From: Cellulomonas sp. NTE-D12
GTDB taxonomy: Bacteria; Actinomycetota; Actinomycetes; Actinomycetales; Cellulomonadaceae
DNA: 64,000 nucleotides
NCBI RefSeq assembly: GCF_027923705.1
Contig: NZ_AP026442.1
Span: forward strand, 1,860,001-1,924,000
Direction of reading: 5' to 3'
Under the pieces are notes generated by a model, which was not told the DNA's origin, made no database searches, and saw nothing but the letters and a program-made list of their open reading frames with translations. Below, one piece after another: positions 1-7,677 of the stretch (positions within the stretch are counted from its first letter, which is position 1; each line of letters begins with the position of its first letter). A program made the position numbers and the translations under genes.

Positions 1-451
1 CCTGCGGCAGCAGCTGCAGCACGGGCGGACCGTCGAGCCGCAGGTTCTGCACAGACGGCAGGATCACAGCCGCCGACGACGACGCCATCAGGACCGCGTA
101 CAGCGCCGCGTGCCCGGTCCCGGTGAGCGCTGCGACGCCGAGCGCCAGCGGGACCGCGGCGACGACCACCACCCCGAAGCGCAGGAGTCCCACCGGCAGC
201 GCGTCGCGCAGCCGCCGGTCGGCGACCGGCACGTGCGATCCGGCCACGAACATCACCAGCGCGAACCCGACGTTGGCCAGGAACGCGAAGGTCGGCTGGG
301 ACGCGTGCAGCGCACCGACTCCCATCGGTCCGAGCAGGATGCCGGCGAGCAGCTCGCCCACCACGACGGGCACGCCCCAGCGGCGCGGTGCGGCGAGAGC
401 CGGACCGAGCAGGCCGGCGAGGCAGATCAGTGCGAGGGCGGCGAAGCTCAT
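1..451 (-). CDS. Cation:proton antiporter, N-terminal part (partial)
   Basis: The protein starts at the ATG at 451 and runs off the left edge of the window, leaving about 150 residues. It is strongly hydrophobic and consists of alternating transmembrane stretches with the short motif GELLAGILLGPMG near residues 35-47, typical of the CPA2 (KefB/NapA-like) sodium or potassium/proton exchangers of the inner membrane. The start is preferred because the first transmembrane helix begins immediately after it. The 233 bp between this gene and the next one upstream (452-684) contain no gene that I can support. Ion specificity cannot be read from this half. Confidence 0.8.
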   Translation of the reverse strand, partial: MSFAALALICLAGLLGPALAAPRRWGVPVVVGELLAGILLGPMGVGALHASQPTFAFLANVGFALVMFVAGSHVPVADRRLRDALPVGLLRFGVVVVAAVPLALGVAALTGTGHAALYAVLMASSSAAVILPSVQNLRLDGPPVLQLLPQ

Positions 452-684
452 GGATCGCCGTCCGGCTGGGGCGACGGCCCGGTGCACGGTCTGTCGGGCG
501 CGGCCGACGCGTGCCGGCCGGACTGGCGGGGGCGCGGCGGTTCGCCGTTCGCCACCATCCGCGCCACCGCCCCAGTCTGGCGGGCTTCGCGCCCACGGTG
601 GAGGGGGTACGGCTGCGTGTCGCGGGAGCGGGGCGCGTGGGAGCGTGCGGTGCCGGGGAACGCGGAGGCACCGGGGGAGCGCGG

Positions 685-1722
685 TCAGCGGGCGAGCCGC
701 TCCACGATGGTGCCGAACAGCCAGGGCGCCGCCTCAGCGACCGGCACGACGGCGCGACGCGCGGGCGACGCCGCCCACGTGACGAGCCCGGCGGTCAGCA
801 GCCGGTAGTCACGCGTGGCGTGCAGCCAGGCGTGCTCGTAGGCGGTCGGGTCGTCGAGGTGGGCGATCGCCGCGTGCGCCTGCGCCAGGCCGACCCGCAG
901 ACCCTCGCCGGTCAGCGCGTCCACGTAGCCGGACGCGTCGCCGACCAACCGGACGCGACCGGCGGTACGGGCCCTCGTCCGCTGCAGCAGCGGTCCGGCA
1001 CCGCGCACCGTGCTGGTGGGCGCGGCGCCGTCGAGCCGGCGTCGCAGGGACGGGAAGGACCCGAGCACGGTGTCGAAGTCCGCTCCGCGCGGGCCGAGCA
1101 GCGCCACGCCGACCTCCTCGCGGCTCACGGGCGTGACGTACGCCTCCGCCTCGGGGCCCCAGTGGACCTCCACGCGGTCGGTCCACGGGGCGACCGCGAA
1201 GTGCCGACGCAGCCCGAAGCGCGGGGGCGCGGTGCGGCGCCGCGGTGGGCCGGCCTCCAGACCGACCAGACCCCGCACCGTCGAGTGCAGCCCGTCGCAA
1301 CCGAGCAGCCACCGACCTCGCACACCCGCCGCCTCGACGCTCGTCGGCCCGAGCCGGACCTCGGTGACGCGCGCGACGAGGTGCTCGACGCCCAGGGCCG
1401 CCGAGCGGGCGAGGAGGGTCTCGTGCAGCACGGTCCGCCGCACGCCCCTGCCGCGCCCGCCCCGGAACGCGTGCTCTGCCCGCCGGCGCTCGTCCCGGTA
1501 GGTGATGCCCGTCAGCGGATGCCCAACGGGGTCGACGCCCAGGCGGGTGAGCGCCGTCAGCGTCCCGGGCATCAGCCCTTCGCCGCACGCCTTGTCGATC
1601 GCGCCGACGCGGGGTTCGACGACCACCACGGACAGGCCGGCCAGCCGCGCCTCGATCGCGGCAGCGAGCCCGACGGGTCCGCCACCGACCACCAGCACGT
1701 CGGCGTCGACGTCGGCGCTCAT
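685..1722 (-). CDS. FAD-dependent oxidoreductase (geranylgeranyl-reductase/hydroxylase type)
   Basis: A 345-residue flavoprotein. The N-terminus carries the dinucleotide-binding motif GGGPVGLAAAIEA and the second FAD motif VGDASGYVDALTGEG lies around residues 270-285, as in group A flavoprotein monooxygenases and geranylgeranyl reductases. The ATG at 1722 overlaps the stop of the upstream methyltransferase by 4 bp, so it is the last gene of the type III PKS operon. In Streptomyces srsABC the equivalent third gene encodes a hydroxylase that oxidises the alkylresorcinol ring to a quinone; by position and family the same role is inferred here. The substrate is not proven by sequence. Confidence 0.85.
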   Translation of the reverse strand: MSADVDADVLVVGGGPVGLAAAIEARLAGLSVVVVEPRVGAIDKACGEGLMPGTLTALTRLGVDPVGHPLTGITYRDERRRAEHAFRGGRGRGVRRTVLHETLLARSAALGVEHLVARVTEVRLGPTSVEAAGVRGRWLLGCDGLHSTVRGLVGLEAGPPRRRTAPPRFGLRRHFAVAPWTDRVEVHWGPEAEAYVTPVSREEVGVALLGPRGADFDTVLGSFPSLRRRLDGAAPTSTVRGAGPLLQRTRARTAGRVRLVGDASGYVDALTGEGLRVGLAQAHAAIAHLDDPTAYEHAWLHATRDYRLLTAGLVTWAASPARRAVVPVAEAAPWLFGTIVERLAR

Positions 1723-2267
1723 GCGGAGGCGGCGTCGGGACGCGCCGCACCGGGTGCGTGGCGCAGCGCCGCCTCCTCGGCCGGGATCCGGAACCCCAGC
1801 AGCAGAACGGCGTTCAGCACCGTGAAGGCCACCGCGGTGATCCAGGCGCCGTGCACCAGGGGCAGTGCGACACCCTCCGCCACCACGGCGACGTAGTTGG
1901 GGTGTCGCAGCACCCGGTACGGGCCCGAGGTGACCAGCGGCAGGCCCGGCACCACGATGATCCGGGTGTTCCACCTCGGTCCCAGAGTGCTGATGCACCA
2001 CCAGCGCAGCGCCTGGCTCGCCACCACGACCGCGAGAGCGGTCCAGCCGAGCGCGGGGACGAACGGCCGGTGCGCCGCCAGCACCTCGGCCGCGCAGGCG
2101 ACCAGCAGCGCGGCGTGCAGCGCGACCATCGGGGGGAAGTGCCCGCGGCCGTGCTCGGTGCCACCCCTCGCGAAGGACCAGGCGGCGTTCCGCGTGGAGA
2201 CGACCAGCTCGGCGAGACGCTCGAGGGCCACCACGCCCAGCACCACCAGGTAGGCCTCGACCGACAC
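1719..2267 (-). CDS. Isoprenylcysteine carboxylmethyltransferase-like membrane protein
   Basis: A 182-residue integral membrane protein with about five hydrophobic helices. The C-terminal half has the family signature GPYRVLRHPNYVAVV followed by a conserved Glu, which forms the SAM-binding part of ICMT/phospholipid methyltransferase-like proteins. The GTG start at 2267 lies 3 bp after the polyketide synthase stop and the C-terminus overlaps the flavoprotein gene by 4 bp. In srs-type clusters this family O-methylates the phenolic lipid made by the type III PKS, so a methyltransferase for the local polyketide is the likely role; protein prenylcysteine is not an expected substrate in bacteria. 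Confidence 0.85.
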   Translation of the reverse strand: MSVEAYLVVLGVVALERLAELVVSTRNAAWSFARGGTEHGRGHFPPMVALHAALLVACAAEVLAAHRPFVPALGWTALAVVVASQALRWWCISTLGPRWNTRIIVVPGLPLVTSGPYRVLRHPNYVAVVAEGVALPLVHGAWITAVAFTVLNAVLLLGFRIPAEEAALRHAPGAARPDAASA

Positions 2268-2270
2268 GGT

Positions 2271-3341
2271 TCAGACCTCCTCGGGACGACGGAGCACCAC
2301 GACCTCCGCGCTGACCCCGGGGCCGAACGCGAACAGCACGGCGAGCTGCCCGGCGGACGGTTCCGCGTCGGCCAGCGTGTCGGCGAGCACGTGCAGCACC
2401 GAGGACGACGACAGGTTGCCCACCGCGGCGAGGGACCGGCGGCTGCGGTCCAGCGTCCCGTCCGTCAGGCCGAGCGCACGCTCGGCGGCGTCGAGGATGC
2501 GCGGCCCTCCGGGGTGCGCGATCCACGTGCGGACGTCGCCCAGGCCCGCGCCGAGCGGCTCGAGGCAGGCCTCGACGTCCGCCCGCAGGTGCGCCTCGAC
2601 GACGTCGGCGAGGCCGGGTCCGAGCACGATGCGGAACCCGCTGCCGCCGATGTCCCAGCCGAGCATCCCCGCGGTGTCGGGGTAGACGCCGCTGCGCGTA
2701 CCGACGACGTCCAGGCCGTCCCGGCCCTCGGCACGGCGGTCGCCGACCATCACCACCGCGGCGGCACCGTCGCCGAACAGGCCGCTGGAGACCAGGTTCG
2801 CCGGCGAGTCGTCACCGTGCTGGATGGTCAGGGAGCACAGCTCCACCGAGACGACGAGCGCGACGTCGTCGGGGTGTCCCACCAGGTAGTCGTGCACGCG
2901 GGCGACCGCCGAGGCGCCGGCCACGCAGCCCAGGCCGAACGACGGCAGTCGACGGATGTCCGGGCGTAGCCCGAGCCGCGCGACGAGCAGGGCGTCGAGC
3001 GACGGTGCACCGACACCCGTGACGGTGGTGAACAGCAGGAAGTCGACGTCGGCGGGGCGCACGTCCGCCGCAGCCAGCGCCCGACGCACCGCGTCCTCCG
3101 CGAGGTCCGCGCCGGTCGTCTCGAACAGGTGGTTCGCCTCGCCGAACCCGCGCAGCTCCGCGTAGCGCGCCAGCGGCAGCGCGAGGTGTCGCGTCCGGAC
3201 CCCGCTGGCGCCGTGGAACCGGGCGAGCGCCGCGAGCCGGCCCGCGTCCTGCGTCAGCAGCGGCCCGATCGACGCGGTGATCTCCGCCTGGTCGTGACGG
3301 TGCGCCGCGAGCACCGGTGCGACGGACACGACCCGCGACAT
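2271..3341 (-). CDS. Type III polyketide synthase (chalcone/stilbene synthase family)
   Basis: A 356-residue ketosynthase-like enzyme of normal family length. The Cys-His-Asn triad is intact: Cys139 in GLGCVAGA, His276 in IAHPGGPR and Asn309 in GNLSSSS. Such enzymes condense a starter acyl-CoA with malonyl-CoA units and cyclise the product without an acyl carrier protein. The gene heads an operon with a methyltransferase and a flavoprotein, the order found in phenolic-lipid (alkylresorcinol/alkylquinone) clusters, so a membrane phenolic lipid is the likely product. A GTG directly precedes the chosen ATG (3344), so the start could be one codon earlier. Confidence 0.93.
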   Translation of the reverse strand: MSRVVSVAPVLAAHRHDQAEITASIGPLLTQDAGRLAALARFHGASGVRTRHLALPLARYAELRGFGEANHLFETTGADLAEDAVRRALAAADVRPADVDFLLFTTVTGVGAPSLDALLVARLGLRPDIRRLPSFGLGCVAGASAVARVHDYLVGHPDDVALVVSVELCSLTIQHGDDSPANLVSSGLFGDGAAAVVMVGDRRAEGRDGLDVVGTRSGVYPDTAGMLGWDIGGSGFRIVLGPGLADVVEAHLRADVEACLEPLGAGLGDVRTWIAHPGGPRILDAAERALGLTDGTLDRSRRSLAAVGNLSSSSVLHVLADTLADAEPSAGQLAVLFAFGPGVSAEVVVLRRPEEV

Positions 3342-3415
3342 CACGGCATCGTGCCACGGGTTGCCGCGGGTTACCCGGTGGCGACGTCGACGGCTCGCCC
3401 GCCTGCCTCACGCGG

Positions 3416-3965
3416 CTACCAGCGGACGGTTCGCCCGAGGTAGTCCAGGTACTGCAGCCCGCCGTGACCGTGCTGGGCGGCCACGGTCTCGACCAGGTTC
3501 GGGATGCTCTCCTCGACGGCCAGCGGCGCGGCGGGACCCCCGAGGTCCGTGCGCACCCATCCGGGAGCCAGGAGCAGCAGGGTGCGCGGTTCGTCGTGAT
3601 GACGGGCCGCGTAGCTGCGCATCAGCTGGTTCAGCGCCGCCTTGGACGCCCGGTAGATCTCGAACCCGCCGCGCTCGTTGTTCGCGACGCTGCCCTGGCC
3701 CGAGGACATGATCGCGATGGTGCCCGCCGGCTCCACCAGGTCCTGGAACGCCTCCACCGGCCGCGTCGGGCTCGGTGATGTCGACCCTCTCGACGGTCAG
3801 CCGACCCTCGGCACCCGGCAGCACCTGGTGCAGCGCCGTCGGCCCCGAACCCCGCACCGTGGCGACCACCGTCGAGCCGCGTGCGAGGTACTGCTGCGCC
3901 AGCGCGAGGCCGAGCCCACGGGAGGCTCCGATCAGCAGGACCCTGCGGTGCGGTTCCGTCGTCAT
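3416..3965 (-). pseudogene. Short-chain dehydrogenase/reductase remnant with internal deletion
   Basis: Reading from the ATG at 3965, the first 67 codons give a normal SDR nucleotide-binding N-terminus (LLIGASRGLGLALAQQYL) up to VDITEPD. Homology then jumps, in another frame, to VEAFQDLVEPAGTIAIMSSG followed by the catalytic-type YRASK motif and a normal C-terminus ending at 3416. The junction is at about 3758-3764. Roughly 45-50 residues, including the NAG-type motif, are missing and the reading frame is lost, so this is a deletion plus frameshift rather than a single-base error. The intact relatives are SDR family oxidoreductases of about 225-230 residues. Confidence 0.75.
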
Positions 3966-4002
3966 GACCTCATCCTCGCCGTGGCGCACCGAAGGCGGCC
4001 CC

Positions 4003-4959
4003 TCAGGGCTGGTCCGGGACCAGCACGATCCGGCCGAAGACGGTTCCCCGGTCCATCTGCCGGTGCGCCTCCGCTGCCTGGTCGAGCGGGAGGACGGCGT
4101 CGACCACCGGGGCGAGCTGACCGCGGACGGCTGCGAGGAACAGCTGCTCGCGAGCCCGGTTCCGCTCCGCGGCGCCCACCGAGGCGAGGCTGAAGGTGGC
4201 GAACGAGCGCGACAGCTGGAAGGTCCGCAGCAGCGGCGCGGCGAGATCCGCTGGTGGGAACCCCGCCACGGCGCCGACGAGGACGTAGCGCCCGTTGGGG
4301 GACAGCCGGTCGAGGAACGCCGGGACGTCGGCACCGCCGACGACGTCCAGGACCACGTCGACGCTGCCGGCGTCGCCTGCGCCCGAGCGGTCCAGCACGT
4401 GCGTGGCCCCGAGGTCGCGCAGCCGACGACCGCGGTCGGCCGACGAGGTCGTGACGGCCACGGCGCCGGCACCCGCGCGCGCCGCGAGCTGGACGGCTGC
4501 GATGCCGATGCTGCCCGCGGCGCCGCGCACCAGCACGGACTCGCCGGGGGAGACGCGTGCATGGGCCAGCGCGAAGTGCGCGACCGTGGCGGCGCTGCCC
4601 AGCGTCACCGCAGCGACCGACGAGAGAGCCGACGGGATCGCCGTCACGTCGTCCACGTGCGCCACCGCCTGCTCGGCGTACGCCCCCGACGTCCCGGTCG
4701 CGGCCCACACACGTCGACCGACCCAGGACCCGTCCACCCGGTCGCCGACGGCGCTCACCGCGCCGGCCACCTCGCCACCGGCCACCGTGCCGACGGCTGA
4801 CGACCCGAGCCCCCCGCGGCGGATCATCACGTCGACCCCTCCGACGCCGATCGCCTCCGTCCGCACCAAGACCTGGCCCGGGCCCGGCGACGGGATCTCC
4901 CGCTCGACCACCCGCAACCCGCTCGCGTCCCCGACGTCCCCGATGACCACTGCCCGCAC
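4003..4959 (-). CDS. Zinc-independent MDR-family quinone oxidoreductase
   Basis: A 318-residue member of the medium-chain dehydrogenase superfamily, NADPH:quinone reductase (QOR) branch. It has the GroES-like N-terminal domain (VEREIPSPGPGQVLVRTEA) and a Rossmann domain with VRGAAGSIGIAAVQLA, which binds NADPH. The zinc-binding cysteines of alcohol dehydrogenases are absent. It is transcribed divergently from a TetR-type gene with a 78-bp shared promoter region, so it is probably the repressor's target; the substrate is likely a quinone or other reactive electrophile, which is inference from family. Confidence 0.87.
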   Translation of the reverse strand: MRAVVIGDVGDASGLRVVEREIPSPGPGQVLVRTEAIGVGGVDVMIRRGGLGSSAVGTVAGGEVAGAVSAVGDRVDGSWVGRRVWAATGTSGAYAEQAVAHVDDVTAIPSALSSVAAVTLGSAATVAHFALAHARVSPGESVLVRGAAGSIGIAAVQLAARAGAGAVAVTTSSADRGRRLRDLGATHVLDRSGAGDAGSVDVVLDVVGGADVPAFLDRLSPNGRYVLVGAVAGFPPADLAAPLLRTFQLSRSFATFSLASVGAAERNRAREQLFLAAVRGQLAPVVDAVLPLDQAAEAHRQMDRGTVFGRIVLVPDQP

Positions 4960-4987
4960 GGCCCGTCCTCCTCGCTGTGGCTGCTAC

Positions 4988-5008
4988 CGTCCGGGAACGT
5001 TACGGACG
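4988..5008. promoter_or_regulatory. Putative TetR operator
   Basis: In the divergent intergenic region the arms CGTCCG and CGGACG form a perfect 6-bp inverted repeat around a 9-bp spacer that itself contains the palindrome AACGTT. Its position between the quinone oxidoreductase and the TetR gene fits an autoregulatory operator controlling both. Confidence 0.45.
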
Positions 5009-5037
5009 CCCCCGTCCACTTGCAGGAAGTGGGACAG

Positions 5038-5619
5038 ATGGCCCCGCAGATGACCCGGCTCCGCGCGGATGCGCAGGAGAACCGAGACCGCATCCTCGCC
5101 GCGGCCGCCGAGCTGTTCGCGGAGCGGGGCCTGCAGGTCGGGATGCGCGAGGTCGCGCGCCGGGCAGGCGTCGGGCCCGCGACGTTGTACCGGCGGTTCC
5201 CGACGCGCCAGGCGCTGGTGGACGAGGCCTTCTCGGCGGAGGTCGACGCGTGCCGACGCATCGTCGAGGACGGCTGCGCTCAGGCGGACCCGTGGGCGGG
5301 TCTCACCGAGGCGCTGCGGGGCCTGCTGGTGCTGAACGTGCGGAACCGGGGGTTCGTCGACGCCTTGCTGTCCACCATGCCGACAGGGGCGCTCGCGCAG
5401 CATCGTCGTGAGCTGCTCGCCCTGCTCGACGGTCTCGCGGCACGCGCCCGTGATGCCGGTCGGCTCCGGGCGGACTTCGTCATCGACGACCTGGTGCTGG
5501 TCCTGTCCGCCGGCCGGGGACTGGCTGCCGGGCGCCGCGAGCTGCGCTCGTCCGCCGCGCACCGCTTCGCCGACCTGGCGATCGACGCCCTCCGTGCCGA
5601 CGCGGGAGGGCCCCGCTGA
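5038..5619 (+). CDS. TetR/AcrR-family transcriptional regulator
   Basis: A 193-residue repressor. The N-terminal helix-turn-helix is clear: RDRILAAAAELFAERG, then MREVARRAGVGPATLYRRFP, residues about 15-60, followed by a variable ligand-binding C-terminal domain. The ATG at 5038 is chosen over the in-frame TTG at 5020 because AGGAAG lies about 8 bp before it. It is divergent to the quinone oxidoreductase, and a palindrome lies between them, so it most likely represses that gene and itself in the absence of a small-molecule inducer. Confidence 0.9.
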   Translation: MAPQMTRLRADAQENRDRILAAAAELFAERGLQVGMREVARRAGVGPATLYRRFPTRQALVDEAFSAEVDACRRIVEDGCAQADPWAGLTEALRGLLVLNVRNRGFVDALLSTMPTGALAQHRRELLALLDGLAARARDAGRLRADFVIDDLVLVLSAGRGLAAGRRELRSSAAHRFADLAIDALRADAGGPR

Positions 5620-5632
5620 CCTGCGAAGATCC

Positions 5633-5731
5633 TCAGTGGCCGGGTGTCGATTCGCCGGGGACGGGGCGAACGCCCTCGAACTGCAGCTGCACGTGGCGGC
5701 GCCAGTGGCCCTCGGCGGTCATGTTGGCCAT
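5633..5731 (-). CDS. Possible 32-residue ORF or gene fragment
   Basis: A short open frame from the ATG at 5731 to the stop at 5635-5633 encodes a hydrophilic peptide that includes MTAEGHWRRHVQLQFEGVRP. I recognise no family. It sits back to back with the NmrA-like remnant, so it may be the tail of another decayed gene rather than a functional small protein. No convincing ribosome binding site was identified. Confidence 0.2.
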   Translation of the reverse strand: MANMTAEGHWRRHVQLQFEGVRPVPGESTPGH

Positions 5732-5736
5732 CGCCC

Positions 5737-6020
5737 GGGCCGGACCGGCTGACGCCCGACCAGATGGCGGAGGTGATGAGCGGAGAGCTGGGTGGCCGGT
5801 CGCCTACCGGCCCGTCACACTCGACGAGCTTGCCGCCGGCATCCGCAGCGCCGGCGCCGGCGACCGGGTGGTGCGGGACACGACCGACGTGTTCGCGGCG
5901 CACGCCGGCGGCATCTACGACGCGGACTGGGCCGTGGCGCAGCTCGGGCCCACCGACTTCGCCACCTGGTGCCGCACCGTGCTGAGGTCCCGGGCGCAGG
6001 CGCACCCCGCCTGGAGCTGA
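5737..6020 (+). pseudogene. C-terminal remnant of an NmrA-like NAD(P)-binding protein
   Basis: The stretch first reads GPDRLTPDQMAEVMSGELG, then must change frame near 5790 to continue as PVAYRPVTLDELAAGI and a C-terminal tail ending at 6020. The motif order (GP...LT..QMAEVMS..LGRPV.YRPVT) matches the substrate-binding C-terminal half of NmrA/atypical-SDR proteins. No nucleotide-binding N-terminus precedes it. It is therefore a truncated and frameshifted fragment with no expected function. Confidence 0.55.
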
Positions 6021-6048
6021 ACGGCCTCGTCGAGCAGCGCACCGATCG

Positions 6049-6062
6049 TTGCTACCGTGCAA
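6049..6062. promoter_or_regulatory. Possible MarR operator
   Basis: A short inverted repeat, TTGC and GCAA around 6 bp, lies about 33 bp upstream of the MarR start codon. MarR proteins often bind such sites in their own promoters. The arms are only 4 bp, so the call is weak. Confidence 0.25.
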
Positions 6063-6094
6063 GTATCAGGGTGGCGCCGAGCACGGGAGGGGCG

Positions 6095-6529
6095 ATGGTG
6101 CGCAGCGCGACCGAGGAGGCGCTCCTCGAAGCGGCCCGCGGCCTGATGCGCATCTCGCTGCACGCCGCCGACGGCGTCGGGGACGTGTCCGTTGTCCAGC
6201 TGCGCGCCCTGACGGTCCTCGACCACCTGGGCCAGGCGAACCTCGGCGACCTCGCCGACCACATGGGCGTCACCCCGTCCACCACCAGCCGTCTGGTCGA
6301 TCGGCTGGCCGTCGCCGGTCTGGTGGAGCGGGCGACGGCCGAGCACAGCCGCCGGGAGGTCACGCTGCGCCTGACGACCCACGGCCGCGCGACGCTGCAG
6401 CGCTACGACGACCTGCGCCTGGCGGCGCTGCACGGGCTGCTCGCCACCCTCCCGGACCCGGAGCGTGAGGTGGCGCTACGAGGACTGCTCGCGCTCGGTT
6501 CCGGCGCGGCCGCCGTCGGTCGGAGCTGA
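6095..6529 (+). CDS. MarR-family transcriptional regulator
   Basis: A 144-residue winged-helix regulator. The DNA-binding core is seen in NLGDLADHMGVTPSTTSRLV followed by DRLAVAGLVER, with the wing and charged SRREVTLRLT segment, and an all-helical C-terminus for dimerisation. The ATG at 6095 follows GGGAGGGG with good spacing. Neighbouring intact genes face it in convergent orientation, and the remnant upstream may once have been its target. Its ligand and regulon cannot be deduced. Confidence 0.88.
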   Translation: MVRSATEEALLEAARGLMRISLHAADGVGDVSVVQLRALTVLDHLGQANLGDLADHMGVTPSTTSRLVDRLAVAGLVERATAEHSRREVTLRLTTHGRATLQRYDDLRLAALHGLLATLPDPEREVALRGLLALGSGAAAVGRS

Positions 6530-6591
6530 GCCGCTGCCGGTGGTAGCCGAACGGGCGGCCGGTCGGCGATCAGAGGCCGGCGCTCCGGCTG

Positions 6592-7677
6592 TCACCCGAC
6601 GCGCCACTCCGCGGCCTCCTCGCGGAGCGTCATCCCGTGCCCGGGGCCGGTGCCGACCACCAAGGCGCCGTCCTCCACGGGAGGCGCACCGTCGACGAGC
6701 AACGGCTCCAGCCGCGCGTGGTCGGCGAACCACTCGAGGTGACGCAGCGCCGGCAGGGCGGCAGCCACCGGTGCGTGCAGGGACGGCGCGCAGTGCCCGG
6801 ACACCTGAAGGCCGGCGGCCGCGGCCACCCCGGCACAGCGGAGCCAGCCGGTGTAGCCACCGCACCGGGTGACGTCGAGCTGCAGGCAGTCCACCGAGGG
6901 CACCATGCGCGCGGCCTCGAAGACGTCCGTGAGGTACTCGCCCGCGGCGATGTCGCACCCGAGCACCCCGCGCAGCAGCGCGAGCCCCTGGAGGTCGTCG
7001 CTGCTCACCGGTTCCTCGAACCAGGTCACCCCGAGGTCGTCCAGCTCGAGGCCGACCCGGCGCGCCTCGCCGGGGGAGTAGCCGCCGTTCGCGTCGACCA
7101 TCAGCGTGACGTCGTCGCCGGCCAGGTCACGCAGCTGCCGCACCCGGTCCAGGTCCCGGTCGCGCCGCTGCCCCCAGGACTCGCCGATCTTGATCTTCAT
7201 CGCCCGACACCCCACGGACCGCCACCAGCCGACCTGCTCGGCGAGCTGGTCGGCGCCGAACGTGGTGAAGCCCCCCGAGCCGTACACCGGCACGCGGTCG
7301 CGCATCCGACCGAACAGGTCGGCGAGCGGCACGTCGACCAGGCGGGCCTTGAGGTCCCACAGGGCGATGTCCACCGCGCTCTGGGCCTGGGCGAACAGCC
7401 CGCGGGTGCCGAGGTTGCGGCCGGCGCGGTGCATCGCCTCCCAGGCACCGGGGACGTCCAGCGCGTCCCGGCCCCGCACCACGTCAACCAGCTCGGCCTC
7501 GACCAGCGCGGCGGCGGCGGGGGAGCTGTACGTCCAGCCGAGGCCGGTGCGACCGTCCGCCGTCACCTGGACCGTCACCGCCGTCGTGGCGTCCCAGGTG
7601 AACGTGCCGTCGGCCTCCGGCGTCGGGGTCGGGAATCGGTAGGCCGTGACGCGCACGTCCTCGATCCGCGGCGTCAT
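6592..7677 (-). CDS. Mandelate racemase/muconate lactonizing enzyme (enolase superfamily)
   Basis: A 361-residue sugar-acid-dehydratase-like enzyme. The KIKIG motif supplies the catalytic Lys of the MR/MLE branch, metal ligands are Asp in MVDANGG, Glu in WFEEPV and Glu in AAGEYL, and a His-rich C-terminal segment (SGHCAPSLHAP) closes the barrel. These enzymes abstract a proton alpha to a carboxylate, usually to dehydrate or epimerise sugar acids. It is the last gene of an operon with a GMC dehydrogenase (4-bp overlap), which suggests that a sugar acid generated or consumed by the dehydrogenase is its substrate. Exact specificity is unknown. Confidence 0.9.
   Translation of the reverse strand: MTPRIEDVRVTAYRFPTPTPEADGTFTWDATTAVTVQVTADGRTGLGWTYSSPAAAALVEAELVDVVRGRDALDVPGAWEAMHRAGRNLGTRGLFAQAQSAVDIALWDLKARLVDVPLADLFGRMRDRVPVYGSGGFTTFGADQLAEQVGWWRSVGCRAMKIKIGESWGQRRDRDLDRVRQLRDLAGDDVTLMVDANGGYSPGEARRVGLELDDLGVTWFEEPVSSDDLQGLALLRGVLGCDIAAGEYLTDVFEAARMVPSVDCLQLDVTRCGGYTGWLRCAGVAAAAGLQVSGHCAPSLHAPVAAALPALRHLEWFADHARLEPLLVDGAPPVEDGALVVGTGPGHGMTLREEAAEWRVG

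Noticed and set aside
6559..6585. Terminator hairpin between the convergent MarR and enolase-family genes
   Set aside because: The best stem is only about 5 bp with a long loop, too weak to support.
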